Assembly (NCBI GenBank): GCA_963829955.1 | Contig: CAWHKS010000004.1 | Location: 124,001-188,000, forward strand | DNA length: 64,000 nt | Origin: DASTFY01 sp963829955 | Lineage (GTDB): Bacteria > Actinomycetota > Acidimicrobiia > Acidimicrobiales > Ilumatobacteraceae | Reading direction: 5' to 3' | Shown here: piece after piece, positions 18,717 through 26,502 of the stretch | How the letters are laid out: every line of letters starts with the position of its first letter | How positions within the stretch are numbered: the stretch's first letter is position 1 | Made by a program: the position numbers and the translations under genes | The notes under the pieces: generated by a model | Told to the model about the DNA's origin: nothing | The model's input: only the letters and a program-made list of their open reading frames with translations | The model's database searches: none

Positions 18717-18723
18717 CGGCGCC

Positions 18724-20403
18724 ATGCCCACTCTTGACCGGTTCCTGCGCTACGACGAGCTGACCGCCGAGTTGCACGCGCTCGTCGAGGAGCACCCGTC
18801 GCTGCTGGCCATCGAGAGCATCGGCCGCTCGCACGAGGGCCGCGACGTCTGGATGGTCACCGCCACCGACGAGGCGACCGGCCCGGACGACACGAAGCCG
18901 GCCCACTGGGTGGACGCGAGCATCCACGCCGTCGAGCTGACGGCCTGTGTCGCCGCCCTCCACCTGCTCGACCGGCTGGCCAGTGGCTACGGCAAGGACC
19001 CGGTCGTCACCCGGGCCCTCCGGACGCGCACGTTCTACGTGGTCCCCCGCGTCAACCCCGACGGGGCCGAGCTCGCCCTCGCCGACCGGCCCCGGTTCGT
19101 GCGCTCCAGCGTGCGCCGATGGCCATGGCCGGATGGTCACGTGCCGCCCGGCCTGACCGAGGGCGACGTCGACGGGGACGGACGGCTCCTCAGCATGCGG
19201 GTAGCCGACCCGGACGGCGGTTGGCGGGAGCATCCCGACGAGCCCCGCCTCATGGTCAGGCGCGCCTTCGACGAGCCGGGCGGTCCGGGCTGCTACCGGC
19301 TCCTCGCCGAGGGCACGGTCACCGATCACGACGGGTTCACCATTCCCACGCCGCCCGATCCTGAGAGCCTTGATCTGAACCGCAACTTCCCCGCCGGCTG
19401 GAGCATGAAGGCGAGGGGGGCTGGCGACTACCCGGGCGCGGAGCCCGAGACGGCCGCGCTCCTCGCCGCGATCACGGCGCGGCCCAACGTGTGCGGGTAC
19501 AACGCGTTCCACACCAGTGGCGGTGTGCTGCTGCGACCGTCGTCGACGAGACCGGACAGCGAGCTGCCGCCGATCGACATCTGGACGTGGACGGAGCTTG
19601 GCCGTCGGTGCACCGAGCTCACGTCGTACCCGGTTCACTCCCTGTTCGAGGACTTCACGTGGGACAAGTCGCAGCTGATGTCGGGCGCGGCGGACGACTG
19701 GGCATATGACCACCTGGGCGTCTACAGCTGGACCACCGAGTTCTGGGACGTGATCGCGGTCGCCACGGGCGAGCGGGCCCACACCGGGATCTGGGCGACT
19801 GGGCCGACGGTGCAGCAGGAGCTCGGTGTGCTGCGGTGGGCCGACGAGCACTTCCCCGGCGAGGTCTTCGTCGACTGGTACTCGTTCGATCACCCGCAGC
19901 TCGGCCCGGTCGAGCTCGGCGGTTGGAACTGGCTGCGGTCGTGGATCAACCCGCCGCCGGGCCGCTTGGCCGAAGAGGTGGCCGGCCACGCGGACTTCGC
20001 CATCGCCTTGGCCCTCGCCTCGCCGATCCTCGAGCTCCTGCTGGTCGAGGCCGAGGCGCTCGGCGAGAAGACGTGGCGGGTGCGGGCCGGTATCGCCAAC
20101 ACGGGCTGGTTGCCGACGACGGTCACCGAGCGGGCCCGCACGGAGAACCTGGTGCTGCCGGTGGTGGCCGAGTTGATCGGTCCGGCCGGGCTCGAGGTGC
20201 TCGACGGGGCGGCCCGCCGGGAGCTGGGGCAGCTCGACGGCCTCCGGTCGCTGGCCGTGAAGGGCGGAGCGCCCAACGACGGGACGGGCGAGCGGGCCCT
20301 GGTCACCTGGACGGTCCGGGCGCCGGAGGGCACGGAGCTGGTGGTGGAGGCCCGCCACCCGAGGGCCGGCCGGGCCCGGACGACGGTCCGCCTCATAAGT
20401 TGA
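18724..20403 (+). CDS. M14-family zinc carboxypeptidase
   Basis: 559 residues from ATG 18724. Zinc ligands of the M14 family are visible: SIHAVE gives His68 and Glu71, AFHTSGG gives His263, and the general-base Glu is in TTEFWD (about residue 339). LDLNRNFPAGW is the substrate-carboxylate-binding NR motif. A C-terminal domain of about 130 residues is beta-rich, like the transthyretin-like domain that follows M14 catalytic domains. No signal peptide or membrane segment is seen, so the enzyme appears cytoplasmic, which is unusual for the family. Substrate (peptide, peptidoglycan stem or acyl-peptide) is not clear. Its stop codon lies inside the heat-shock operator. Confidence 0.85.
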   Translation: MPTLDRFLRYDELTAELHALVEEHPSLLAIESIGRSHEGRDVWMVTATDEATGPDDTKPAHWVDASIHAVELTACVAALHLLDRLASGYGKDPVVTRALRTRTFYVVPRVNPDGAELALADRPRFVRSSVRRWPWPDGHVPPGLTEGDVDGDGRLLSMRVADPDGGWREHPDEPRLMVRRAFDEPGGPGCYRLLAEGTVTDHDGFTIPTPPDPESLDLNRNFPAGWSMKARGAGDYPGAEPETAALLAAITARPNVCGYNAFHTSGGVLLRPSSTRPDSELPPIDIWTWTELGRRCTELTSYPVHSLFEDFTWDKSQLMSGAADDWAYDHLGVYSWTTEFWDVIAVATGERAHTGIWATGPTVQQELGVLRWADEHFPGEVFVDWYSFDHPQLGPVELGGWNWLRSWINPPPGRLAEEVAGHADFAIALALASPILELLLVEAEALGEKTWRVRAGIANTGWLPTTVTERARTENLVLPVVAELIGPAGLEVLDGAARRELGQLDGLRSLAVKGGAPNDGTGERALVTWTVRAPEGTELVVEARHPRAGRARTTVRLIS

Positions 20404-20419
20404 GTTGATTACGCTCAAG
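20399..20419. promoter_or_regulatory. HAIR operator (HspR-binding inverted repeat)
   Basis: GTTGAGT, 7 nt, GCTCAAG: each arm differs by one base from the actinobacterial HAIR consensus CTTGAGT-N7-ACTCAAG. It overlaps the stop codon of the M14 peptidase and lies 88 nt before the dnaK start. HspR, encoded at the end of the operon, is the expected repressor. Confidence 0.85.
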
Positions 20420-20435
20420 TTTTCGCTATCCGACG

Positions 20436-20465
20436 TTGGCAACACCGGCTCGGAGTGCGTAGGCT
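20436..20465 (+). promoter_or_regulatory. Putative dnaK operon promoter
   Basis: TTGGCA (20436-20441), an 18-nt spacer and TAGGCT (20460-20465). A weaker alternative, TTGATT (20405-20410) with TATCCG (20427-20432), would place the HAIR operator over the -35 box and fit repression better. Both are read by eye. Confidence 0.5.
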
Positions 20466-20506
20466 GGGACCACTTCGTACGTCTGCATCCCCAGGAGACC
20501 CTCACC

Positions 20507-22351
20507 ATGGCCAAAGCCGTCGGCATCGACCTCGGCACCACGAACTCCGTCGTCTCGTTCCTCGAGGCCGGCGAACCCGTCGTCATCCCGAACGCAGAGG
20601 GCGCGCGGACCACCCCGTCCGTCGTCGCGTTCTCCAAGGCGGGCGAGGTGCTCGTCGGTGAGGTGGCCAAGCGTCAGGCCATCACCAACCCCGAGCGTAC
20701 GTTCCGGTCGATCAAGCGCCACATGGGCGAGAGCTGGAAGTCGCCCGACATCGACGGCAAGCAGTACACCCCGCAGGAGATCGCGGCCCGCATCCTGCAG
20801 AAGCTCAAGCGCGACGCCGAGTCGTACCTGGGCGACACGGTCACCCAGGCCGTCATCACCGTGCCGGCCTACTTCGACGACGCGCAGCGCACGGCGACGA
20901 AGGAGGCGGGGCAGATCGCCGGGCTCGAGGTCCTTCGCATCATCAACGAGCCGACGGCGGCCGCCCTGGCCTACGGGCTGGACAAGGACAGCGCCGACGA
21001 GACCGTGCTGGTCTTCGACCTCGGCGGCGGCACGTTCGACGTGTCCATCCTGGAGATCGGCGACGGCGTCTTCGAGGTGAAGTCCACTCACGGCGACACC
21101 CACCTGGGCGGCGACGACTGGGACCAGCGGATCATCGACTGGATGGTCAAGGACTTCAAGGCCGCCCACGGCATCGACCTGGCCGCCGACCGCATGGCCG
21201 CGCAGCGCCTGAAGGAGGCCGCGGAGAAGGCCAAGATCGAGCTCTCGCAGGTGCAGCAGACCCAGATCAACCTTCCCTTCATCACGGCCACGCCCGACGG
21301 CCCGCTGCACATGGACGTCTCGCTCACCCGCTCCCAGTTCGAGCAGATGACGGCCGACCTGCTGGAGCGCTGCAAGATGCCCTTCGAGCAGGCGATCACG
21401 GACGCCGGCATCACGCAGAACGACATCAAGCACGTCATCCTCGTGGGCGGCTCCACGCGCATGCCGGCGGTGTCGGAGATGGTCCGCGGGCTCACCGGCA
21501 AGGACGCCCACAAGGGCGTCAACCCGGACGAGGTGGTGGCCATCGGCGCCGCCGTCCAGGCTGGCGTGCTCAAGGGCGAGGTCAAGGACGTCCTGCTGCT
21601 CGACGTGACCCCGCTGTCGCTGGGCATCGAGACCAAGGGCGGCGTGATGACCAAGCTCATCGAGCGCAACACGACCATCCCCACCCGCCGGACCGAGGTG
21701 TTCACCACGGCCGAGGACATGCAGCCCTCCGTGGAGATCCACGTGCTACAGGGCGAGCGGGAGATGGCGATGTACAACAAGACGCTGGGCAAGTTCCAGC
21801 TCGTCGACCTGCCGCCCGCGCCCCGCGGTGTCCCCCAGATCGAGGTCACGTTCGACATCGACGCCAACGGCATCGTCCACGTGTCCGCCAAGGACCGCGC
21901 CACGGGCAAGGAGCAGTCGATGACCATCACCGGCCAGTCCTCGCTGGCCAGGGACGACATCGACCGCATGGTCAAAGACGCCGAGGCCCACGCCGAGGAC
22001 GACACGCGGCGCCGCGAGGAGGCCGAGGTCCGCAACAACGCCGACAACCTCGTGTACCAGACCGAGAAGGTCCTGCGGGAGCAGGGCGACAAGGTCAGCG
22101 AGGAGGAGCGCTCGGCGGTCGAGCAGCCGCTGGCCGACGTGAAGGCCGCGCTCGGTGGTCAGGACACCGAGGCCATCAAGGCGGCCAGCGAGCGGCTGAT
22201 GACGGCCAGCCAGGCCTTCAGCCAGAAGCTGTACGAGGCCGCGGCGCGTGACACCGCGGGTGCCGCCGGCACCTCGGCGTCCGGCGCCGAGTCCGCCACC
22301 CCCAACGACGACGAGGTCGTGGACGCCGAGATCGTCGACGAGGAGAGCTGA
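20507..22351 (+). CDS. dnaK: Hsp70 chaperone DnaK
   Basis: 614 residues from ATG 20507, preceded by CAGGAGACC; the longer frame upstream is untranslated leader. Signatures: GIDLGTTNSVVSFLE at the N-terminus, VFDLGGGTFDVSILE, and ILVGGSTRMPAVSEMV. The substrate-binding domain follows from about residue 380 and the C-terminus ends DAEIVDEES, similar to the usual acidic tail. ATP-driven folding and protection of proteins with DnaJ and GrpE, encoded next. It is under the HAIR operator and overlaps the grpE start by one base. Confidence 0.98.
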   Translation: MAKAVGIDLGTTNSVVSFLEAGEPVVIPNAEGARTTPSVVAFSKAGEVLVGEVAKRQAITNPERTFRSIKRHMGESWKSPDIDGKQYTPQEIAARILQKLKRDAESYLGDTVTQAVITVPAYFDDAQRTATKEAGQIAGLEVLRIINEPTAAALAYGLDKDSADETVLVFDLGGGTFDVSILEIGDGVFEVKSTHGDTHLGGDDWDQRIIDWMVKDFKAAHGIDLAADRMAAQRLKEAAEKAKIELSQVQQTQINLPFITATPDGPLHMDVSLTRSQFEQMTADLLERCKMPFEQAITDAGITQNDIKHVILVGGSTRMPAVSEMVRGLTGKDAHKGVNPDEVVAIGAAVQAGVLKGEVKDVLLLDVTPLSLGIETKGGVMTKLIERNTTIPTRRTEVFTTAEDMQPSVEIHVLQGEREMAMYNKTLGKFQLVDLPPAPRGVPQIEVTFDIDANGIVHVSAKDRATGKEQSMTITGQSSLARDDIDRMVKDAEAHAEDDTRRREEAEVRNNADNLVYQTEKVLREQGDKVSEEERSAVEQPLADVKAALGGQDTEAIKAASERLMTASQAFSQKLYEAAARDTAGAAGTSASGAESATPNDDEVVDAEIVDEES

Positions 22352-22911
22352 TGTCGCCGGAGACGGAGGCCGGGGCAGGATCCCCGGCTTCCGAACCGGC
22401 CGAGCGCGACGCGGTTGGGGCTGCCGAGATGGACGTCGTCGACGAGGCGGCCCCGCTCGACGCGGAAGCGGCCGAGTCCGTCGAGGACGACATCGAGTCG
22501 CTGCTGTCGGAACGGGACCAGTTCAAGGACATTGCCCTGCGTCTGCAGGCCGACTTCGAGAACTACCGCCGGCGCATGAACGCGCAGACCAGCGAGGAGA
22601 TCGACCGGGCCACCGGTCGTGTCGTCGAGGGCCTGCTGCCGGTCCTGGACGCCTGCGAGGCGGCGTTCGCCCACGGGGCCGATCAGGTCGAGCCGGTCTG
22701 GTCGGCGTTGATCGGGGCGTTGCAGAAGCAGGGGTTGGAAGCGCTCGATCTGCAGGACAAGCCGTTCGATCCTTCGGTGGCGGAGGCGGTGGCGCACGAG
22801 CCGGGTGCGGACGACGTGTTCGACGGGCCTGTTGTCGTGGAGACGTTGCGGACTGGCTATCGCTGGAAGGGGCGTGTGCTTCGTCCGGCGATGGTGCGGA
22901 CGCGGGGGTGA
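22351..22911 (+). CDS. grpE: Nucleotide exchange factor GrpE
   Basis: 186 residues from ATG 22351 (TGATG overlap with dnaK). An acidic, poorly conserved N-terminal 45 residues precede a long coiled coil (IESLLSERDQFKDIALRLQ) and the compact beta domain ending with VVETLRTGYRWKGRVLRPA, the GrpE signature. It promotes ADP release from DnaK. The 164 nt to dnaJ is the longest gap in this operon and contains two hairpins. Confidence 0.96.
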   Translation: MSPETEAGAGSPASEPAERDAVGAAEMDVVDEAAPLDAEAAESVEDDIESLLSERDQFKDIALRLQADFENYRRRMNAQTSEEIDRATGRVVEGLLPVLDACEAAFAHGADQVEPVWSALIGALQKQGLEALDLQDKPFDPSVAEAVAHEPGADDVFDGPVVVETLRTGYRWKGRVLRPAMVRTRG

Positions 22912-22921
22912 TTGCGGCCTC

Positions 22922-22976
22922 CGTGCCGGCGGGTCCTGTCCGGCACGATCCGCGCCGCCGCCGGCCTTTCGGCCGG
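22922..22976 (+). other. Two hairpins in the grpE-dnaJ spacer
   Basis: CGTGCCGG (22922-22929) pairs perfectly with CCGGCACG (22940-22947), and CCGGCC/GGCCGG (22961-22966, 22971-22976) form a stem around TTTC. There is no T-run, so they may process or pause the transcript rather than end it. A 10-bp direct repeat, gtcgatcgag, follows at 23027-23036 and 23042-23051. Confidence 0.5.
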
Positions 22977-23075
22977 ACGTCGGCTTGCGGTCGCCCCGGC
23001 CACCCGCCGGCGCTCCGGCCGCACCTGTCGATCGAGGTCTGGTCGATCGAGCGCTTCTGGGAGGGGGTGAGGTAG

Positions 23076-24206
23076 GTGGCTGCGCAGCGGGAGTGGTTTG
23101 AGAAGGACTACTACTCGGTGTTGGGGGTGGACGAGGCGGCGTCTGCCAAGGACATCACGAAGGCGTACCGGAAGCTGGCGCGGCAGTACCACCCGGACGC
23201 CAATCAGGACGACCCCAAGGCCGAGGACCGGTTCAAGGAGATCTCGGCCGCCTACGACGTGCTCGGCGACGAGGCCCGGCGCAAGGAGTACGACGAGGTG
23301 CGCCGTCTCGGTCCGATGGCCGGCGGGTTCGGTCCCGGTGGGCCGGGAAGGCCGGGCGCGGGCGGGTTCTCGTTCGACGTCGGTGCCGAGGACGTCGGCG
23401 ACCTCCTCGGCAACCTGTTCGGGCGCGGCCGCAATCGCCAGCGGGCCTCGACCGGCATCGCGCCCCAGCGCGGCGCCGACCTCGAGGCCGAGCTCACGCT
23501 GGACTTCGAGGATGCCGTGCGCGGGCTGACCACCACACTCCACCTCACCTCCGATGCTCTCTGCTCGACCTGCTCGGGCTCGGGCGCCAAGCCCGGCACG
23601 TCCCCGCGGGCGTGCCGGGTGTGCAACGGGCGCGGGGTGGTGGAGGACAACCAGGGCCTGTTCTCGTTCTCCAGCCCGTGCACCGCCTGCCAGGGGAGGG
23701 GCGTCGTCATCGACGACCCCTGCGCCACCTGCCGGGGCACCGGCGTCGAGCGGCGCCCGCGTGAGGTCAAGGTGCGCATGCCGGCCGGGGTGGCCGACAG
23801 CCAGCGCATCGCTCTCAAGGGTCGTGGCGCGCCGGGACGCAACGGTGGGCCGCCGGGCGACCTCTACGTCACCTGTCATGTCGTGCCTCATCCGCTCTTC
23901 GGTCGCGAAGGCGACAACCTGACGGTACGGATCCCGCTCACGTTCGCCGAAGCCGCCCTCGGCGCGGACGTACAGGTTCCGACCCTCGACGGTGGTCCGG
24001 TCAAGTTGCGCATCAAGGCGGGCACGCAGCCGGGCGCGAAGCACCGTGTCAAGGGTCGAGGTGTGGCCACCAAGCGACGCACCGGCGACCTCATCGTCAC
24101 TACCGATGTCCTCGTGCCGACGAAGCTGACCGACGCCGAGCGGTCGGCGGTCGAGGAGCTCGCCCGGGCCACTACCGTGTCTCCCCGAGCCCAACAGGGG
24201 GCCTGA
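23076..24206 (+). CDS. dnaJ: Hsp40 co-chaperone DnaJ
   Basis: 376 residues from GTG 23076, with GGGAGGGGGTGAGG upstream. J domain with the HPD motif (QYHPDANQD), a Gly/Phe-rich linker (about residues 76-110), and four zinc-finger repeats: CSTCSGSG, CRVCNGRG, CTACQGRG and CATCRGTG. The C-terminal peptide-binding domains follow. It stimulates DnaK ATPase and delivers substrates. It is full-length, type I (DnaJ rather than CbpA). Its stop overlaps the hspR ATG. Confidence 0.97.
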   Translation: MAAQREWFEKDYYSVLGVDEAASAKDITKAYRKLARQYHPDANQDDPKAEDRFKEISAAYDVLGDEARRKEYDEVRRLGPMAGGFGPGGPGRPGAGGFSFDVGAEDVGDLLGNLFGRGRNRQRASTGIAPQRGADLEAELTLDFEDAVRGLTTTLHLTSDALCSTCSGSGAKPGTSPRACRVCNGRGVVEDNQGLFSFSSPCTACQGRGVVIDDPCATCRGTGVERRPREVKVRMPAGVADSQRIALKGRGAPGRNGGPPGDLYVTCHVVPHPLFGREGDNLTVRIPLTFAEAALGADVQVPTLDGGPVKLRIKAGTQPGAKHRVKGRGVATKRRTGDLIVTTDVLVPTKLTDAERSAVEELARATTVSPRAQQGA

Positions 24207-24610
24207 TGCGGATGCGCTCGCGGACCCAAGCCGTGTACGTGATCTCGGTGGCGGCCGAGCTGGCCGGCATGCACCCGCAGACGCTGCGCATCTACGAGCG
24301 CAAGGGTCTGCTCGAACCGGCGAGGACGGCTGGTGGCAACCGCCGCTACTCGGACGAGGACATCGAGCGGCTGCGGCGCATCTCCGACCTGGCCGGCGAG
24401 GGTATGAACCTGGCCGGCATCCGTCGCGTGATGGAGCTGGAGGAGGAGGTGGCCCGCCTACGGGCCGAGCTGGAGCTGGCCGCCGAATCGGTGTCCGGTG
24501 CCATGGCGGAGGCCGAGCGGCGCCAGCGCCGCGACCTCGTACCGCTCAACCAGGCGGTCGCCATCTACGGCCAGTGGGGCCCCGACCGGGACAAGCGGCG
24601 CGGGCGCTAG
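24206..24610 (+). CDS. hspR: Heat-shock repressor HspR (MerR family)
   Basis: 134 residues from ATG 24206, overlapping dnaJ. VYVISVAAELAGMHPQTLRI and YERKGLLEPARTAGGNRRYS are the winged-helix DNA-binding part of HspR. A coiled coil (MELEEEVARLRAELELAAES) and a short basic tail follow. HspR binds HAIR sequences, with DnaK acting as co-repressor in Streptomyces; here it should repress its own operon through 20399-20419. The gene order dnaK-grpE-dnaJ-hspR is the classic actinobacterial one. No HAIR of comparable quality was found before clpB. Confidence 0.95.
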   Translation: MRMRSRTQAVYVISVAAELAGMHPQTLRIYERKGLLEPARTAGGNRRYSDEDIERLRRISDLAGEGMNLAGIRRVMELEEEVARLRAELELAAESVSGAMAEAERRQRRDLVPLNQAVAIYGQWGPDRDKRRGR

Positions 24611-24793
24611 CTACAGCAGTTCAAGAGTCAGCCAACCAGAACCCGGGACACCACGCAGCAGACGCCAAGTACGCTCCGACCGGGGAACCGTCGCGCGGGT
24701 TGGGTGCACGTCGACACCGTGGCGCAAGCGGGTGACATCCCCGCGCCTTTGCACTCGGCGCCCGCGCCGGGATCGAAACCCAGAGGAGACGAC

Positions 24794-26188
24794 GTGACCG
24801 CCGAGAAACCGACCCAATCGCTGCAGGATGTCCTGGACTCCGTCCCCAACCTCGTCGACCACTTGTACAGCAACCGCAAGGGATCGGTCCTGAAGGACGC
24901 CGTGCTGCGGCAGCCCACCGAATTCGTCGCTCCGGAGTTCACGACGTGGCGTGACGAGCAACGGGCGTGGCGCGAGGGGATCGCGTTCTACGACCAGTCG
25001 TTCCACATGACGACGACCTACCTGCGCGGCCCGGACGCCCAGCGGCTCCTGTCGAGCCTGGCCGTGAACAGCTTCGAGACCTTCGGTCTCGGTCGCTCCC
25101 GACACTTCGTCTGCTGCAGCCCCGACGGCCATCTCATTGGCGACGGGATCCTCTACACCATCGCCCCTGAGGAGATGGTGCTCGTGGGTCGGGCGGCCGG
25201 CCACAACTGGGTGCGGTTCTGCGCCGAGACCGGCGGGTGGGACGTTTCGGTCGAGGCCGATGAGATCTTCTCCCACAATCCCGCCGGCCGGCGCACCGTG
25301 TACCGGTATCAAGTGGAGGGGCCGCACGCGTTGGAGCTCGTGGAACGGCTCACCGGTGCTCCGTTGCCCGAGGCGCCGTGGTCGCACATCTTCCCTGTCT
25401 CCATCGCCGGGCATGAGGTCCGGGCCCAGCGGCACACGATGGCGGGCAATCCGGGGTGCGAGTTCTTCGGGCCCTGGGATGACGGTCCCGCTGTCAAGGA
25501 GGCGATCCTGGAGGCCGGATCTGCTCTCGACCTGCGCCGGGTCGGGTCGCTCGCCTACTTCACGAACGCTCTGGAGCTGGGCTGGATTCCGCGGCCCATG
25601 CCGGCCATCTTCACCGCCGACCAGCTGCGCCCCTTCCGTGAGTGGCTGCCGGCGACCAGCAGCGAGGCGATCTGGGGTCTCGGCGGCAGCTTCTATTCGC
25701 CGGACATCCAGGACTACTACTTCACGCCGCGGGAGCTCGGGTACGGCAACGTGGTCAAGTTCGACCACGATTTCGTCGGGCGAGAAGCGCTCGAACGGAC
25801 GGCGGGCGAAGATCATCGGCGGAAGGTGACCCTCGTGTGGGACCCCGCCGACGTTGCTCGAGTCGTCGAGTCGTACATGCGGCCAGAGGAAATCCCGGCG
25901 CTCTACATCGAGTTCCCGCGGGCGACGTATGCGACATGGCAGTACGACGCGGTCCACGATGCCCAGGGACGAACGGTGGGGGCCTCGACGTACACCGGCT
26001 TCAGCTGGAACGAGCGGGCGATGCTCTCGCTCGCAGTCGTCGAGCCCGAGTACGCCGAGCCAGGGACGCGCGTCTCGGTTCTCTGGGGCGAACCGGAGGG
26101 TGGCGCCAAGAGCCAGCCCTGGCTGGAGCTCCACCGCCAGGTGGAGATCGGCGCCACGGTCGCTCCGGCCCCGATCGGGAAGAAATAG
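24794..26188 (+). CDS. LigM/DesA-like tetrahydrofolate-dependent aromatic O-demethylase (GcvT fold)
   Basis: 464 residues. GTG 24794 is preceded by AGAGGAGAC; the frame extends to 24704 but without conserved sequence. The protein follows the LigM/DesA pattern from end to end: APEFTTWRDEQRAWREG, DQSFHMTTTYLRG, NSFE near the folate site, GDGILYTIA, MAGNPGCEFFGPW, GWIPRPMPAIFT, EDYY-type DIQDYYFTPRELGYG, KFDHDFVGREALE and VLWGEPEGG. LigM and DesA move the methyl group of vanillate or syringate to tetrahydrofolate. A related GcvT-fold demethylase such as DmdA is less likely given these motifs. Nothing else for lignin-aromatic breakdown lies next to it. A TACGCT at 24670-24675 could be its -10 box. 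Confidence 0.82.
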   Translation: MTAEKPTQSLQDVLDSVPNLVDHLYSNRKGSVLKDAVLRQPTEFVAPEFTTWRDEQRAWREGIAFYDQSFHMTTTYLRGPDAQRLLSSLAVNSFETFGLGRSRHFVCCSPDGHLIGDGILYTIAPEEMVLVGRAAGHNWVRFCAETGGWDVSVEADEIFSHNPAGRRTVYRYQVEGPHALELVERLTGAPLPEAPWSHIFPVSIAGHEVRAQRHTMAGNPGCEFFGPWDDGPAVKEAILEAGSALDLRRVGSLAYFTNALELGWIPRPMPAIFTADQLRPFREWLPATSSEAIWGLGGSFYSPDIQDYYFTPRELGYGNVVKFDHDFVGREALERTAGEDHRRKVTLVWDPADVARVVESYMRPEEIPALYIEFPRATYATWQYDAVHDAQGRTVGASTYTGFSWNERAMLSLAVVEPEYAEPGTRVSVLWGEPEGGAKSQPWLELHRQVEIGATVAPAPIGKK

Positions 26189-26502
26189 CGTTCGATCGAC
26201 AGGTCGGTCCAGGTTCAGGGGTCTATGGGCTTGCCAACGTCCACGGACTGACCAACTCGTGATGACCGGGGACGTTCTCCCTGGCGGAGTGGTGGTGGTC
26301 CGCGGTTGAGGTGAGCCCGCTTCCGTGGTGACCGTCCATGCACGGGTGACGGTCGCCGGAGCGCCCGAACACGCTGGGCGGGGATCTGCCCACGTCCCGA
26401 AAGGGCCCAGGGACGCCACGCTGGGCCGTCGCGGAACCGTCAAGTGATCGTTACGCACCTGCCGGGCTTGCGCCTCAGACGGTCGGGCAGGCTGAACGGA
26501 GG
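26189..26502. other. Non-coding interval between the O-demethylase and the metallophosphoesterase
   Basis: 314 nt with no convincing gene on either strand. It holds two overlapping inverted repeats: CGTCCC/GGGACG and GGCCCAG/CTGGGCC, both between about 26390 and 26430. These may act as a terminator for the upstream gene. ACGGAGG about 9 nt before ATG 26503 is the ribosome binding site of the next gene. Confidence 0.4.

Noticed and set aside
18673..20670. Extended minus-strand frame upstream of gpmA (open for hundreds of codons)
   Set aside because: It lies opposite the M14 peptidase, and gpmA has a normal start at 18672 with a promoter-like hexamer; the extension is a shadow.
24704..24793. 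Upstream in-frame start for the O-demethylase
   Set aside because: The extra 30 residues have no similarity to LigM-type proteins, and the GTG at 24794 has a strong ribosome binding site.
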